Positions 46,652 to 55,414 of a DNA stretch of 64,000 bases are shown here, piece by piece; position 1 is the first letter of the stretch; each line of letters starts with the position of its first letter. Position numbers and translations under genes: made by a program. The stretch spans positions 1 through 64,000 of the forward strand of contig NZ_BBNN01000047.1 of NCBI RefSeq assembly GCF_000829695.1. Direction: 5' to 3'. Origin of the DNA: Streptomyces sp. NBRC 110035 (lineage in GTDB: Bacteria; Actinomycetota; Actinomycetes; Streptomycetales; Streptomycetaceae). Below the pieces are notes generated by a model. It was not told the DNA's origin, did not search any database, and worked only from the letters and a program-made list of their open reading frames with translations.

Positions 46652-47106
46652 ACGGTTTCCTTCCAGCATCGACCGCTTCGGTGACCCTCGCGGACGCAAT
46701 CGTGCCCCTGGCACTGTCCTCCCCAACTCGGGTCACGGGAGGCACGGGCCCGGTGGGCAACTCCCGAACGGGAGCGCCGCGTGGTGCTCGGGCGGCATAC
46801 GACGACGCTATGGAGTTGATGCTGGTGCTCATGTGGCGCCCCACCGCTGGGGGCGGGGCTGTGTCGCATGCGGGGCCTGACAGGAATGAGACTCTGCCGT
46901 AATACGGAGCCGGGAGGCAATTCCATCGCGAGTGTGAAAGCTCACATCCCGTTTGACCCGGTCGATCAGCGGAAAGCCACACGCGCGCCGACGCCGCCCG
47001 GCTAGGCTCTTCGCCTTTCCGGACGGCGTCAACTCATCAGACGGGGCAGACGGTTCAGATCACCCGGACCGCCCGGACCCCATACCACTCGGACCACTCA
47101 GACCGC
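46652..47106. other. Long leader/intergenic region upstream of the lytic transglycosylase gene
   Basis: This is a 455-base region between the phoH stop and the transglycosylase start, both minus strand. Genes of this family in Streptomyces often carry a c-di-AMP (ydaO-type) riboswitch. I looked for its GGGGUGAAUCC-like core on the minus strand and did not find it. An A/T-richer part at about 46880-46970 probably contains the promoter. No gene is seen. Confidence 0.5.
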
Positions 47107-48432
47107 TCAGATGTGCCCGTCCTCCAGCATTTCGGTCACGAGCGCGGCGATCTGGGACCTCTCGGACCGGTTCAGGGTCACGTGGGCGAAGAGCGGATGG
47201 CCCTTCAGTTTCTCGACGACGGCGACCACACCGTCGTACCGGCCCACCCTGAGGTTGTCCCGCTGGGCGACGTCGTGGGTCAGGACGACCCGCGAATTGG
47301 CGCCGATCCGGGACAGGACGGTCAGCAGGACGTTCCGTTCCAGCGACTGGGCCTCGTCCACGATCACGAACGCGTCGTGCAGCGAGCGGCCCCGGATGTG
47401 CGTGAGCGGCAGGACCTCCAGCATGCCGCGCGCGGTGACCTCCTCGATGACCTCACGGCTGGTGACCGCCGACAGCGTGTCGAAGACGGCCTGCGCCCAG
47501 GGGCTCATCTTCTCGGCCTCGCTGCCGGGAAGATAGCCGAGCTCCTGCCCGCCCACCGCGTACAGCGGGCGGAAGACCATCACCTTCTGGTGCTGACGGC
47601 GCTCGAGCACCGCCTCCAGACCCGCGCACAGCGCCAGCGCCGACTTTCCGGTGCCGGCCCGGCCGCCGAGGGACAGGATTCCCACGTCGGGGTCGAGCAG
47701 CAGGTCGAGCGCGATCCGCTGCTCGGCGCTGCGGCCCTTGATGCCGAACGCCTCCCGGTCACCGCGCACCAGCCGGACGTTGCCCTCGGGGGTGACCCGG
47801 CCGAGGGCCTTGCCGCGCTCCGACTGGATGGTCAGCCCCGTGTGCACGGGCAGGTCGGCCGCCTCGGGCACGTAGACATGGCCCTCCTCGAAGAGGACGT
47901 CCACCTGCTCGCCGGGCAGGGTCAGTTCGGACATTCCGGTCCAGCCGGAGGCGTCCGTGACGGCGAGCTCGGCGCGGTACTCCTCGGCGAGGAGGCCCAC
48001 GGAGGACGCCTTGATCCTGAGCGGGAGGTCCTTCGACACGACGGTGACGTCGAACCCCTCGGCCTGCAGATTGCGGGCGACCGCGAGGATGCGGGTGTCG
48101 TTGTCCCCCAGTCGGTAGCCGCTGGGCAGCAGACCGGGGTCCGAGTGGTTGAGCTCGACACGCAGGGTTCCGCCGAGATCCCCGATGGGGAGGGGAGCAT
48201 CGAGGCGGCCGTACCGCACCCGGAAGTCGTCGAGCAGGCGCAGGGCCTGCCGGGCGAAGTAGCCGAGTTCGGGATGGTGCCGCTTGGCCTCCAGTTCCGT
48301 CACCACGACGACGGGGAGCACGACCTCGTGCTCGTCGAAGCGGCTCAGGGCATTGGGATCGGCCAGCAGGACGCTGGTGTCGATGACATAGGTGCGCCGG
48401 TCGGGCTTGTGGCGCTTTGTGCTGGTCACCAC
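47107..48432 (-). CDS. PIN-PhoH protein (PhoH2 type: RNase and helicase-like ATPase)
   Basis: The 441-residue protein has an N-terminal PIN ribonuclease domain (about 12-150, with acidic residues in TYVIDTSVLLADPNA, VVVVTELEAKRHH and LGDNDTRILAVARNL). A linker domain and a PhoH ATPase domain (about 235-440) follow. The latter has Walker A GGRAGTGKSALA, Walker B FVIVDEAQSLE and VVLTHDVAQRDNLRVG. PhoH2 proteins unwind and cut RNA in an ATP-dependent way. In mycobacteria the gene follows an antitoxin-like ORF, which I do not see here. The start lacks a strong ribosome site. Confidence 0.93.
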   Translation of the reverse strand: MVTSTKRHKPDRRTYVIDTSVLLADPNALSRFDEHEVVLPVVVVTELEAKRHHPELGYFARQALRLLDDFRVRYGRLDAPLPIGDLGGTLRVELNHSDPGLLPSGYRLGDNDTRILAVARNLQAEGFDVTVVSKDLPLRIKASSVGLLAEEYRAELAVTDASGWTGMSELTLPGEQVDVLFEEGHVYVPEAADLPVHTGLTIQSERGKALGRVTPEGNVRLVRGDREAFGIKGRSAEQRIALDLLLDPDVGILSLGGRAGTGKSALALCAGLEAVLERRQHQKVMVFRPLYAVGGQELGYLPGSEAEKMSPWAQAVFDTLSAVTSREVIEEVTARGMLEVLPLTHIRGRSLHDAFVIVDEAQSLERNVLLTVLSRIGANSRVVLTHDVAQRDNLRVGRYDGVVAVVEKLKGHPLFAHVTLNRSERSQIAALVTEMLEDGHI

Positions 48433-48776
48433 GGAAGGACGTACCCCCTCGGAAGAGGTCGGGGAGCGACGGAGCGGAGCTGGACCGGTTGACGGCGCCG
48501 ATGCACGGGCCGAGAACCGGCCCCCCGCTGCTTCGTCCGTGCCGTGACCGCACGGTCGGGCTGGTGCAAAGGGCCTCCCGGGCGGGCGGCCCCGGGCCGC
48601 CCGCTGAGATCCGACACCCGTGGTTCGGGTGTCGACCTGTCTGAGTTATGCCCTCGAACCATCGCCGCCATGCCCGATCTCCGGGCGGCGCCCCGATGAA
48701 CTCCCCGTTACGTCCGATCCTCCACAGCGTTCCCCGTCCGGGAGCGGGGTGGTGACGGGGCGGCGGGGCGGGTGCC
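48433..48776. other. Intergenic region between uppS and phoH with hairpins
   Basis: CGACACCCG-TGGTT-CGGGTGTCG (48612-48634) is a perfect nine-base hairpin, and CGCCGCC/GGCGGCG (48663-48690) is a weaker one. Both lie downstream of uppS and upstream of phoH on the minus strand and probably end the uppS transcript. No gene is supported. Confidence 0.55.
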
Positions 48777-49550
48777 TCAGCCGCCGAAACGCCGGTGGCG
48801 GGCCGCGTAGTCGCGCATCGCGCGCAGGAAGTCGACCTTGCGGAAGGCCGGCCAGAAGACCTCGCAGAAGTAGTACTCCGAATGGGCGGTCTGCCACAGC
48901 ATGAATCCGGACAACCGCTGCTCGCCGCTCGTACGGATGACGAGGTCCGGGTCGGGCTGGGCCCGGGTGTAGAGGTGACGTCCGATCATGTCGACGTCGA
49001 CGTCCTCGGCGAGCGCCTCCATCGAGGTGCCCTTCTCATGGGCGTCGAGAATCATGGAGCGCACCGCGTCGGCGATCTCCTGGCGACCGCCGTAGCCGAT
49101 GGCGACGTTGACCACTATTCCGTCGACCTGCGCGGTGGCCGACTCGGCCTCCTTGAGGCTGGCCTGCATCCCGGCCGGCAGCAGGTCGGGGTTGCCGACG
49201 TGGTGCACCCGCCAGCGGCCGTCGGCCGCGAGGCTGCGGACGACGTCCTCGATGATGCCGAGCAGCGGGACGAGCTCCTCCTCCGGCCGGTCGAAGTTGT
49301 CCGTCGACAGCAGCCAGAGGGTGACGACCTCGACGTCCGTCTCGGTGCACCAGCCGAGGAACTCACCGATCTTGTCCGCGCCGGCCCGGTGGCCGTGGAC
49401 GGTGCTGGAACCCGAGGCCTTCGCCCAACGGCGGTTGCCATCCATGATGACGCCGATGTGCTTCGGCACCTGATCGTGGTCCAGGTGGCCTTCCACCCGG
49501 CGTGCGTACAGCCTGACCAGCAGGCCGCGCAGCTTGTCACGCAGGTTCAC
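48777..49550 (-). CDS. uppS: Isoprenyl diphosphate synthase (undecaprenyl diphosphate synthase family)
   Basis: The 257-residue cis-prenyltransferase has the catalytic motif HIGVIMDGNRRWAKASG with the key Asp. Substrate-binding motifs are VTLWLLSTDNFDRPEEE, VVNVAIGYGGRQEIADAV and DLVIRTSGEQRLSGFMLWQT, with AHSEYYFCEVFWPAFR. It condenses isopentenyl diphosphate units to the polyprenyl carrier for cell wall synthesis. Streptomyces often have two paralogues, so exact chain length is uncertain. I use GTG 49550 (VNLRDKL), the conserved N-terminus; GGAGG is somewhat far upstream. It depends on the MEP pathway product made via ispH. Confidence 0.93.
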   Translation of the reverse strand: MNLRDKLRGLLVRLYARRVEGHLDHDQVPKHIGVIMDGNRRWAKASGSSTVHGHRAGADKIGEFLGWCTETDVEVVTLWLLSTDNFDRPEEELVPLLGIIEDVVRSLAADGRWRVHHVGNPDLLPAGMQASLKEAESATAQVDGIVVNVAIGYGGRQEIADAVRSMILDAHEKGTSMEALAEDVDVDMIGRHLYTRAQPDPDLVIRTSGEQRLSGFMLWQTAHSEYYFCEVFWPAFRKVDFLRAMRDYAARHRRFGG

Positions 49551-49844
49551 GTGATCGTCAGCCCCTCCGTACGGATCGGACAGGGGCGGCACCCGCCGCG
49601 GTCCGCGGCATGCGGCCCGGTACTCGGCCGCGGGCGGACTCCGTCTCCCAATGGCAGCCCCCGGAGGCGAAGCCTACCCCTGCGGAGGCGGGGAGCCTCA
49701 ACGCCGGGGGCCTCAGCGGTGGGGTGTCAGCGATGGGGGTCTCGGCGTCGGGGGTGGGGCGGGCCCGTGCCCGTGCCCGGCGCCTGCCCGATGACCGCCC
49801 AGGGGCGGGGCGGGGTGGCCCGCAGCCGGACCCCGGACGCGGGC

Positions 49845-49920
49845 AAAGAAAACGGGCCGGTCCGTGGGGGGGATACGGACCGGCCCGAGGGGGGGTTTCC
49901 ACCATAACCCTTCGTGAGTG
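49845..49920 (-). ncRNA. 6C small RNA
   Basis: On the minus strand the sequence reads CGAAGGGTTATGGTGGAAA and then seven Cs followed by TCG. A perfect 13-base hairpin comes next, arms CGGGCCGGTCCGT and ACGGACCGGCCCG (49875-49887 and 49853-49865), whose loop contains another run of seven Cs. It ends with TTTTCTTT as a rho-independent terminator. Two stem-loops each displaying at least six cytosines and ending in a U tract define the 6C RNA motif of actinobacteria. The first stem can form from CGAaGGGTT with AACCC...TCG. The exact 5' end is estimated. 6C RNAs act in trans by pairing the C-loops with G-rich mRNA segments and are linked to growth and stress control. Confidence 0.85.
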
Positions 49921-50383
49921 ATGCTGCGCGCATCGGCGTGCCACAACTACTCTCCGAAATCACCTGGCGACGCCTCGATGGCCATGGAGGTGCACATTCC
50001 GGGCACCCCGATGGCCGAAATACTTCTTTTCCTCCCGGAGGAAACCGGTGATAGCGGGTCATCCCGTTCGGCGTGACGCGGCACACCCTCAGCGGAACCC
50101 CGCCACGACCACTCTTCCGGCTGCCCCTCCGACGGGTGACCCGCGAGGAACGCCCGCTTGACCCACCGACGAGCCGGCGGCGGGGCGACGGCACGACATC
50201 CCTGGGCATCGCGCGCTCCCTCCACCGCGCGGGTCGGGCGCGACACCGACGGACGCACGGGACGCACGGGACGCCCTGCGGGAAGACCGCACACGTGAGC
50301 CGGCCCGGTGGGTCTCGGCCGACCTAGCAGGTCTCGGCTCACCTCAGCGGGTTTCCGTGGGCCTCGGTGGGTTTCCGTGGGTC
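49921..50383. other. Region upstream of 6C RNA, with short tandem repeats
   Basis: The segment 49921-50050 should contain the 6C promoter on the minus strand. A 16-codon minus-strand frame (49947-49997, MCTSMAIEASPGDFGE) lies there but has no support. Between 50250 and 50390 there are short tandem repeats: ACGCACGGG copies near 50253-50270, and two 20-base units GTTTCCGTGGGYCTC with linkers at 50351-50390 that run into the 3' end of the methyltransferase gene. No gene is seen. Confidence 0.5.
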
Positions 50384-51259
50384 TCAGGGCTTGCGTAGGT
50401 CGAAGAGGTGACGGCTGCTGTGGGCGACGAACGCACCCTCGGCCAGGATTCGTTCGTGCAGGGCACGCAGCTGGGGCAGATACGCCTCGACGGTGAACCC
50501 CGGAACCATCCAGATCACCTTGCGCAGGAAGTGCACGACGGCGGCGATGTCGTAGAACTCCATGCGCAGGCGTTCGGCCCGCAGGTCGACGATCTCCAGC
50601 CCGGCGGCCTCGGCCTCCCGGCGTTCGCGTTCGGGATGGCGGGCGTTGCGCTGCTCGTCCGACTGTGGCCCGAGGAAGTGCTCGACGAGTTCGTAGGCGC
50701 TGCCGGGCCCGACGTGCTGGGCGAAGTAGCCCCCACCGGGCCGCAGCACGCGCGCGATCTCGCGCCAGTGGGCTTCGACGGGATGCCGGCTGACGACGAG
50801 ATCGAAGGCCCCGTCGGCGAAGGGGAACGCCGTACGGGCGGACGCGTCCTCGGAGACGGCGACGACGCAACCACCCCGCGCCCGGAGCAGCCCGGCGGCT
50901 TTCACGGCGTTGGGCACCCAGCCTTCGGTGGCGACGACGAGCGCGGGCCGACGGCCGTCGGGGGCGACGCGTCGGGCCGCGTCGAGGGCGAGGCTCAGTA
51001 CCTCCCCTCCCCCGGTCTGCACATCGAGCACGGTCCGGGCCGCCGCACCCGGCTCCGCTCCCAGCCGAGCAGCCAGTGCACGCGCGTACCCCCAGGAGGG
51101 CCGCGCCTCGGTGGCCCTCCCGTCGAACCAGGAGAAGTCCCACCCCTCGGTGGGAACGGCCGCACCTTCGGCAACCAGCTCGTCAAAGGACAAGGAAGAA
51201 GATCGCGAGGAGGGGAACGAGGAGACGGAGAACCGGCCCGAGCGACGCCCATGCGACAT
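50384..51259 (-). CDS. Class I SAM-dependent methyltransferase
   Basis: The 291-residue protein has the SAM-binding motif RTVLDVQTGGGEVLSLALD (about 77-95, with Asp/Gly variations). Acidic motif II is VVATEGW, and the post-I motif is GAFDLVVSRHPVEAHWREIA followed by RVLRPGGGYFAQHVGPGS. The C-terminal part resembles the ubiquinone/menaquinone-type small-molecule methyltransferases. The substrate is unknown. The start is ATG at 51259 with GAGGA upstream. An LLM oxidoreductase follows on the same strand upstream, separated by about 70 bases, so they may be co-transcribed. Confidence 0.85.
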   Translation of the reverse strand: MSHGRRSGRFSVSSFPSSRSSSLSFDELVAEGAAVPTEGWDFSWFDGRATEARPSWGYARALAARLGAEPGAAARTVLDVQTGGGEVLSLALDAARRVAPDGRRPALVVATEGWVPNAVKAAGLLRARGGCVVAVSEDASARTAFPFADGAFDLVVSRHPVEAHWREIARVLRPGGGYFAQHVGPGSAYELVEHFLGPQSDEQRNARHPERERREAEAAGLEIVDLRAERLRMEFYDIAAVVHFLRKVIWMVPGFTVEAYLPQLRALHERILAEGAFVAHSSRHLFDLRKP

Positions 51260-51333
51260 CCCGCGATCCTCACAGAACGCCACGAAATCCGCTCACGGTT
51301 TTCCCGGGGCGGTCCGGCCGGACCGCCGACGGC

Positions 51334-52221
51334 TCACGACACGGTCGCCCTCATTCGCCTGGCCACTTCCTCCGCGACGAACCGCACGAACCCCTCCGGG
51401 TCCGGCTCGTCCCCCGTCGGCTGGAGGATCACGGAGTCGGCCCCGGCGCCGGCCAGCCGCTGGACCGCCTCGGCGACGGCACCGGCGTCCCCGGCCACTC
51501 CGAGACCGGGCCCGGAGCCGACGCCTTCGGCGATCAACTCGGCGCGGAGCCGCTCCTCGGCGCCGGGTCCGGTGGCGGTGAGGAGGTAGACGACGACCGT
51601 GTGCGCCGCGGCCTCACGCCCGGCCGCCGCGCGCCCCTCGTCAATGAGACGCCGGGCACGCCGGACACCCTCGGGAGAGGTGGACGCCGTGAGAACCGTG
51701 CCGTCGGCGACCTCGCCGGTGAGCCGCAGGGTACGCGGCCCGGTGGCCCCGGCGAGCACCTCGACCTCGCCCTCGGGCGGCCAGTCGAGGGCGACGTCGT
51801 CGAGTGCGACGTACCGCCCGTCGACGGTGAGCCGTTCCCCGCGCAGCAGGGCGCGCAGCGCGACGAGATGCTCCCGCAACAGCGTCACCGGAGACTCGAC
51901 CCGGGCCCCGACCTGCCCCATCCAGTCCTGTACCCCGTGCCCGACACCGAGGACGGCCCGGCCCGGGAACATCCGGTGCAGGGTGGCGGCCTCCATGGCC
52001 GTGACGGCAACGTTCCGCAACGGCACGGGGAGCAGCCCGACCCCGATCCGTACCCGCTCCGTCCAGGCCAGCGCGGCGGCGGCCGTGGAGATCCCGCCCT
52101 CCCGGAAACAGTCCTCCCACAACCACAACTCGTCCAGCCCGGCGTCCTCCGCACTGCGGGCAACGGCACGAAGACGCTCAGGAGCAAGCTGCGGCCGGAA
52201 CACCGCACCAAGTGTGGTCAT
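51334..52221 (-). CDS. LLM-class F420-dependent oxidoreductase
   Basis: The 295-residue luciferase-like monooxygenase-fold protein shows GLDELWLWEDCFREGGISTA, VRIGVGLLPVPLRNVAVTAM, FPGRAVLGVGHGVQDWMGQV and VLAGATGPRTLRLTGEVADG. These match F420-dependent LLM oxidoreductases of the Mer/SsuD superfamily. It probably reduces or oxidises a small molecule with F420, and the substrate is unknown. The ATG at 52221 starts the conserved TTLGAVFRPQ segment; the upstream open frame overlaps the neighbouring gene. It lies nine bases after that gene's stop, so it may be the last member of the minus-strand operon. Confidence 0.9.
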   Translation of the reverse strand: MTTLGAVFRPQLAPERLRAVARSAEDAGLDELWLWEDCFREGGISTAAAALAWTERVRIGVGLLPVPLRNVAVTAMEAATLHRMFPGRAVLGVGHGVQDWMGQVGARVESPVTLLREHLVALRALLRGERLTVDGRYVALDDVALDWPPEGEVEVLAGATGPRTLRLTGEVADGTVLTASTSPEGVRRARRLIDEGRAAAGREAAAHTVVVYLLTATGPGAEERLRAELIAEGVGSGPGLGVAGDAGAVAEAVQRLAGAGADSVILQPTGDEPDPEGFVRFVAEEVARRMRATVS

Positions 52222-52231
52222 GGCGAAGTAC

Positions 52232-52897
52232 CTACCCGGGCCTCTCGAAGCTGACGCTCTCGGCGATCGCCCGCAGAATCGCCCGGTACTCCTCGCGCCG
52301 CGCCGGAGCCGTGGTGGTGAGCGTGAGGACAGCGAGCCGCCGGCAGTCCGGATGGGGAAGGTGGGCATGCACCTGGAGAAGCGACCGCTGCGGCAGCCCG
52401 CTCTCACTGCCGGGGGTGGAGGTCGACTCGCTGAGCGTGGCGGGCCCAGCGGCCAACTCGACGAACTCAACACACCGATGCCCGCCACCGGCCGTCACGG
52501 CACGGGCAGCGGTGACACCCCGGGGCGCAGGCGCGAACTCCCGCCAGGAAACGGTGAACAACGAAAACAACGGCCCCCCGGCCTCATGCCCCTCCACCCC
52601 ACCCACATCATCCCGATGCAGCCCCACGGAACAGTGCACGGTACCTGCTTCACGGAGAGCGGAGAGGAGTTGCTGACCGGCGGCAAAAACTGCGATGAAC
52701 TGCTGGCGGGCCGTCTCGTCGGGCGCGGCATCGAGAAGCGGTGCAGCCGCGGCCCGCAAGCCTTCCCCTGCCGAGGAGTTCGGGCCGGAAAGCAGTGCGT
52801 CCATGGGAAGTGGGAGAAATCCCGCCGGCTCGACGAACCACAGCTCGGCGAGGGGATCCGCGACAGAGGCATCGAGGACGATCACGGGCCCGCTCAA
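52232..52897 (-). CDS. Hypothetical protein, partner of the type VII-like effector operon
   Basis: The 221-residue soluble protein begins SGPVIVLDASVADPLAELWF and contains LSALREAGTVHCSVGLHRDD, GPLFSLFTVSWREFAPAPRG and LQVHAHLPHPDCRRLAVLTL. I do not recognise a Pfam domain. Its start overlaps the stop of the membrane gene by four bases (ATGA), so it is translated with it. Proteins of this appearance recur next to WXG-type secreted proteins in Streptomyces, as I recall, which suggests a chaperone- or EspG-like role. That role is inference. Codon use is typical of the genome. Confidence 0.65.
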   Translation of the reverse strand: MSGPVIVLDASVADPLAELWFVEPAGFLPLPMDALLSGPNSSAGEGLRAAAAPLLDAAPDETARQQFIAVFAAGQQLLSALREAGTVHCSVGLHRDDVGGVEGHEAGGPLFSLFTVSWREFAPAPRGVTAARAVTAGGGHRCVEFVELAAGPATLSESTSTPGSESGLPQRSLLQVHAHLPHPDCRRLAVLTLTTTAPARREEYRAILRAIAESVSFERPG

Positions 52898-53607
52898 GAC
52901 TCCGCCCCTTCGCTGCCCTTGGCACCGGAGACGGCAGTGGACGGGACATCAGCGAACCGCGCTCCGGCCCGACGGGCGCGCTCAAGGTCGGCCGGCTCCA
53001 CACCCTCCCAACTTCTGCGCGGGGCACGCCCGTCGAAGGCTGACGGTTGGTAGAGGAAATGCAGACGCCTCGGCGCCTTGCCGTCCCGGGAGGACACGGC
53101 CACAACACCGAGGAACCGTGGATCGCCCGCAAACCACAGAGGCTCCAACCGCGCCTTGAGCGCAGGCTTCGTACGCGGCCCCCCGATACGCCGCAACCAC
53201 CAGAACGCCCGATGATGCTTCACGAACACCAGAGGGATCCCTGCATCTGAACGACCTGCGGGGTCGGGGAGCTCGATCCAGATACCAGGAGCTTCGGCGT
53301 CCGGGTGATCATCAATGCCTCGCGCCGCTTCGTAGTAGATCTGCCAGGGATATTCACGGAGAATCCACAGCAAACTAAACACGACTGGAATTCCGCGGAG
53401 TTGCAACACCATTCGATAAAACCCGTAGACCCAAAAGGGAATAAATACCCACACAAGCCAGTTCGGACCATTCGCAGAAATCCCTAGCATGATTACCCAG
53501 CCGCCACCCCATGCAACCAAACCGGCTAAACTCGCGGCAAGAACTTTTGACCATTCCAGACGAGTGGACCATGAATCCCAAGCAGTAGGCTGGCTGGCAG
53601 ATCCCAT
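52894..53607 (-). CDS. Membrane protein, candidate immunity or accessory factor
   Basis: The 237-residue protein has two or three membrane helices in its first 85 residues (VLAASLAGLVAWGGGWVIML, WLVWVFIPFWVYGFYRMVL, GIPVVFSLLWILREY). A basic cytoplasmic domain follows (FVKHHRAFWWLRRIGGPRTK, LEPLWFAGDPRFLGVVAVSS). The 5' half of the gene is clearly richer in A/T than the rest of the window, while the 3' half is normal. It sits 23 bases after the 452-aa secreted-type gene. In polymorphic toxin loci an immunity protein holds this position, so such a role is a reasonable hypothesis. Confidence 0.65.
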   Translation of the reverse strand: MGSASQPTAWDSWSTRLEWSKVLAASLAGLVAWGGGWVIMLGISANGPNWLVWVFIPFWVYGFYRMVLQLRGIPVVFSLLWILREYPWQIYYEAARGIDDHPDAEAPGIWIELPDPAGRSDAGIPLVFVKHHRAFWWLRRIGGPRTKPALKARLEPLWFAGDPRFLGVVAVSSRDGKAPRRLHFLYQPSAFDGRAPRRSWEGVEPADLERARRAGARFADVPSTAVSGAKGSEGAES

Positions 53608-53630
53608 CCGCTCCCTTTCTTTAGGTCTCG

Positions 53631-54989
53631 TCAGAAGAGATGACGAGCAAGACTGTAGATCGCTCCAGAATCCAGCAGCAGGCGCGAACCATCGATACCG
53701 GCCACTGCACCCTCCTTCACACCGTCGTCGTCCGCATCAACCAGCTTGTCACGGAGACCGAACCCTGCAGTACCAATGCCAACCACTCCTGCCGCCCCCT
53801 CCACAGCCTTGCCTGAGACTTCTGGGTTACTCGCTCCTCGTACAGCCCGAGCAACCAGCGAATTTCCGAGTTCAGCCACAATCTTTGCTTCATCCATAGT
53901 TTTCACTCCCACCACCGCCACCCTATCGCCGAGGGTGGCACCTGTGGTGCTGGCCAGTGCAGCCCGGATACCTGCACATCCTCCTTTACCAACCGCCCCG
54001 ACCCCAGGTAGCGACCCCAAAAGATCGGCACCAACTGACACCGAATTACTCCAGAAGTCGGCATCCAGCTCACCACTTCGGACCCCATCCCATAGAGAAA
54101 CTCTCACTTCAGGATCGGAAATCCGCAACGCAAAAGCAGTCAGACTCACCGCCGAAGACGTAAGCATGAGCACCGCCACAGTCGCCAGGCTCCACCCCAG
54201 CGGACCGGAAAGGAGGAGGGCTGCGACGACGATCAGCCCCGCTGTGAAGCTGAGGATGTCCGGCAGGTTGTCCGTCAGCCAGTCGAGGGCCTTGTCGAAC
54301 ATGCCCGGCTCATGCGGCGCCAGCTTCTTCGTCGCGTCGCGGATCTTCGTCGCGCGATGCATGGCCTGGCGCTCATGCTCCTCGGCCAGTCTCTTCGCCT
54401 TGCCGATGACCTTGTCGAGCTCCGCCTGCGCCTCTTCGACATCGGCATTGGCACGGGTCAGTGCCCGCTGCGCCGGGCTGTCCCCGTTTCCCTTCTCCTC
54501 CTCCAGGTCGGGATGACCCTCCGCCCTGGCAGCACGCCCCTTCGCCCGGTCCACCGCAGCCTGCGCGGCTTCGGCATCGCTCTCCAGCCGCTTCGCGCGC
54601 CGCTGGAAGTCGTCCAGCTCGTTTTCCCAGCAGCTCAGCTGCTTGGCGGCCTTGCGAATGGACCGCGCGGCGTTCTTCAGGTTCAGTGGCAGCGGGCCGT
54701 CGTCGAGTTGTTCGCGGAAGGCGACGGCGGCATCACCTTTCCAGCAACTGCCGTCCAGCAGCTTGGTGACCAGCTCGTGGGTGTCCTCGAGCACCTTCGC
54801 GCACCCGCTCAGCTTCTTGTGCAGTCCGCGGATGGTCTCCGTGTCACCCGGAACGGGGTTGAAGCCCAGGTGCGGATAGTCGGGGTACGGGATACGGGGT
54901 GCCGACTTGAGCCCTTGGGGTTTTCCGAGGTCCGCCCTCGACTTCGGATCGAGCGCCGCACCGGTGTCGTCGATGTGGGTGACGGTCAC
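53631..54989 (-). CDS. Putative type VII-secreted protein with WXG-like N-domain and variable C-terminus
   Basis: The 452-residue protein has an N-terminal helical WXG100-like domain (about 45-125) with GSCWKGDAAVAFREQL carrying Trp83-Lys-Gly85. A long Ala/Glu/Arg/Lys coiled coil (about 105-220) follows, then two membrane-type segments (ILSFTAGLIVVAALLLSGPL and WSLATVAVLMLTSSAVSLTA, about 246-285). The C-terminal domain (about 290-452) ends DGSRLLLDSGAIYSLARHLF. The last domain is unrecognised. The first 270 codons are G+C-rich while the last 180 use many A/T third positions. This is the pattern of recombined toxin C-termini. The GTG start overlaps the WXG-like gene by four bases (GTGA). Confidence 0.75.
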   Translation of the reverse strand: MTVTHIDDTGAALDPKSRADLGKPQGLKSAPRIPYPDYPHLGFNPVPGDTETIRGLHKKLSGCAKVLEDTHELVTKLLDGSCWKGDAAVAFREQLDDGPLPLNLKNAARSIRKAAKQLSCWENELDDFQRRAKRLESDAEAAQAAVDRAKGRAARAEGHPDLEEEKGNGDSPAQRALTRANADVEEAQAELDKVIGKAKRLAEEHERQAMHRATKIRDATKKLAPHEPGMFDKALDWLTDNLPDILSFTAGLIVVAALLLSGPLGWSLATVAVLMLTSSAVSLTAFALRISDPEVRVSLWDGVRSGELDADFWSNSVSVGADLLGSLPGVGAVGKGGCAGIRAALASTTGATLGDRVAVVGVKTMDEAKIVAELGNSLVARAVRGASNPEVSGKAVEGAAGVVGIGTAGFGLRDKLVDADDDGVKEGAVAGIDGSRLLLDSGAIYSLARHLF

Positions 54990-55303
54990 GTACGGCCGCC
55001 TCTGCCACTGCCAGCCTTTTTCAGCGCGGCTTCCAGCGCCTTGTCGACTTCGAGGTAGCTGTCCTTGCTCTTGCCGATGATCTCGGCGAGGTCCTCGGTC
55101 TGCTTGCCGATCTCCTCGGCCCCGTACTTCCAGTCGTCCTGGAAGTGCTCGCAGGCACGGTCGAGATCGTCCGTGCCGAGTCCGGTGACAGTCCCGTCGG
55201 CAAGCGCCTGCCGTACGCCCCGGAGCGAGCTCGCCGACTTGCGCAGCGACTTCATGAACCGCCCGAGCTCGTCCCCGTCGACAGCCAACCGCGGCTCGGC
55301 CAT
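54986..55303 (-). CDS. Small WXG100-like helical protein
   Basis: The 105-residue helical hairpin protein begins MAEPRLAVDGDELGRFMKSL and has ACEHFQDDWKYGAEEIGKQT with Trp58 at the turn. A second helix, DLAEIIGKSKDSYLEVDKAL, follows. Size, helical content and the central Trp fit an ESAT-6/WXG100 relative that would form a secretion-competent heterodimer with the next protein. The strict WxG is replaced by WKYG. The ATG at 55303 has AGAGGGG upstream. The gene is directly coupled to the 452-aa protein. No ESX ATPase (EccC) is in this window, so a secretion machine must be encoded elsewhere. Confidence 0.7.
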   Translation of the reverse strand: MAEPRLAVDGDELGRFMKSLRKSASSLRGVRQALADGTVTGLGTDDLDRACEHFQDDWKYGAEEIGKQTEDLAEIIGKSKDSYLEVDKALEAALKKAGSGRGGRT

Positions 55304-55414
55304 ACGCGCACCCCTCTTCTCTTCCGATCCACCTGCACCCATGGAAGGAACGAGAGGTTCCGTATTTCGTGGCGCATCCGGAGCAGAGGGCCCTCTTTAG
55401 GAGGAGCGCGTGGT

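Noticed and set aside
46652..47106. Possible c-di-AMP (ydaO-type) riboswitch upstream of the lytic transglycosylase gene
   Set aside because: The leader length and gene type are suggestive, but I could not find the conserved GGGGUGAAUCC-like core or the CCGUCAGCUAACC-like segment on the minus strand.
49947..49997. 16-codon minus-strand ORF (MCTSMAIEASPGDFGE) just upstream of the 6C RNA
   Set aside because: Too short to judge, with no good ribosome site. It probably lies in the 6C promoter region.
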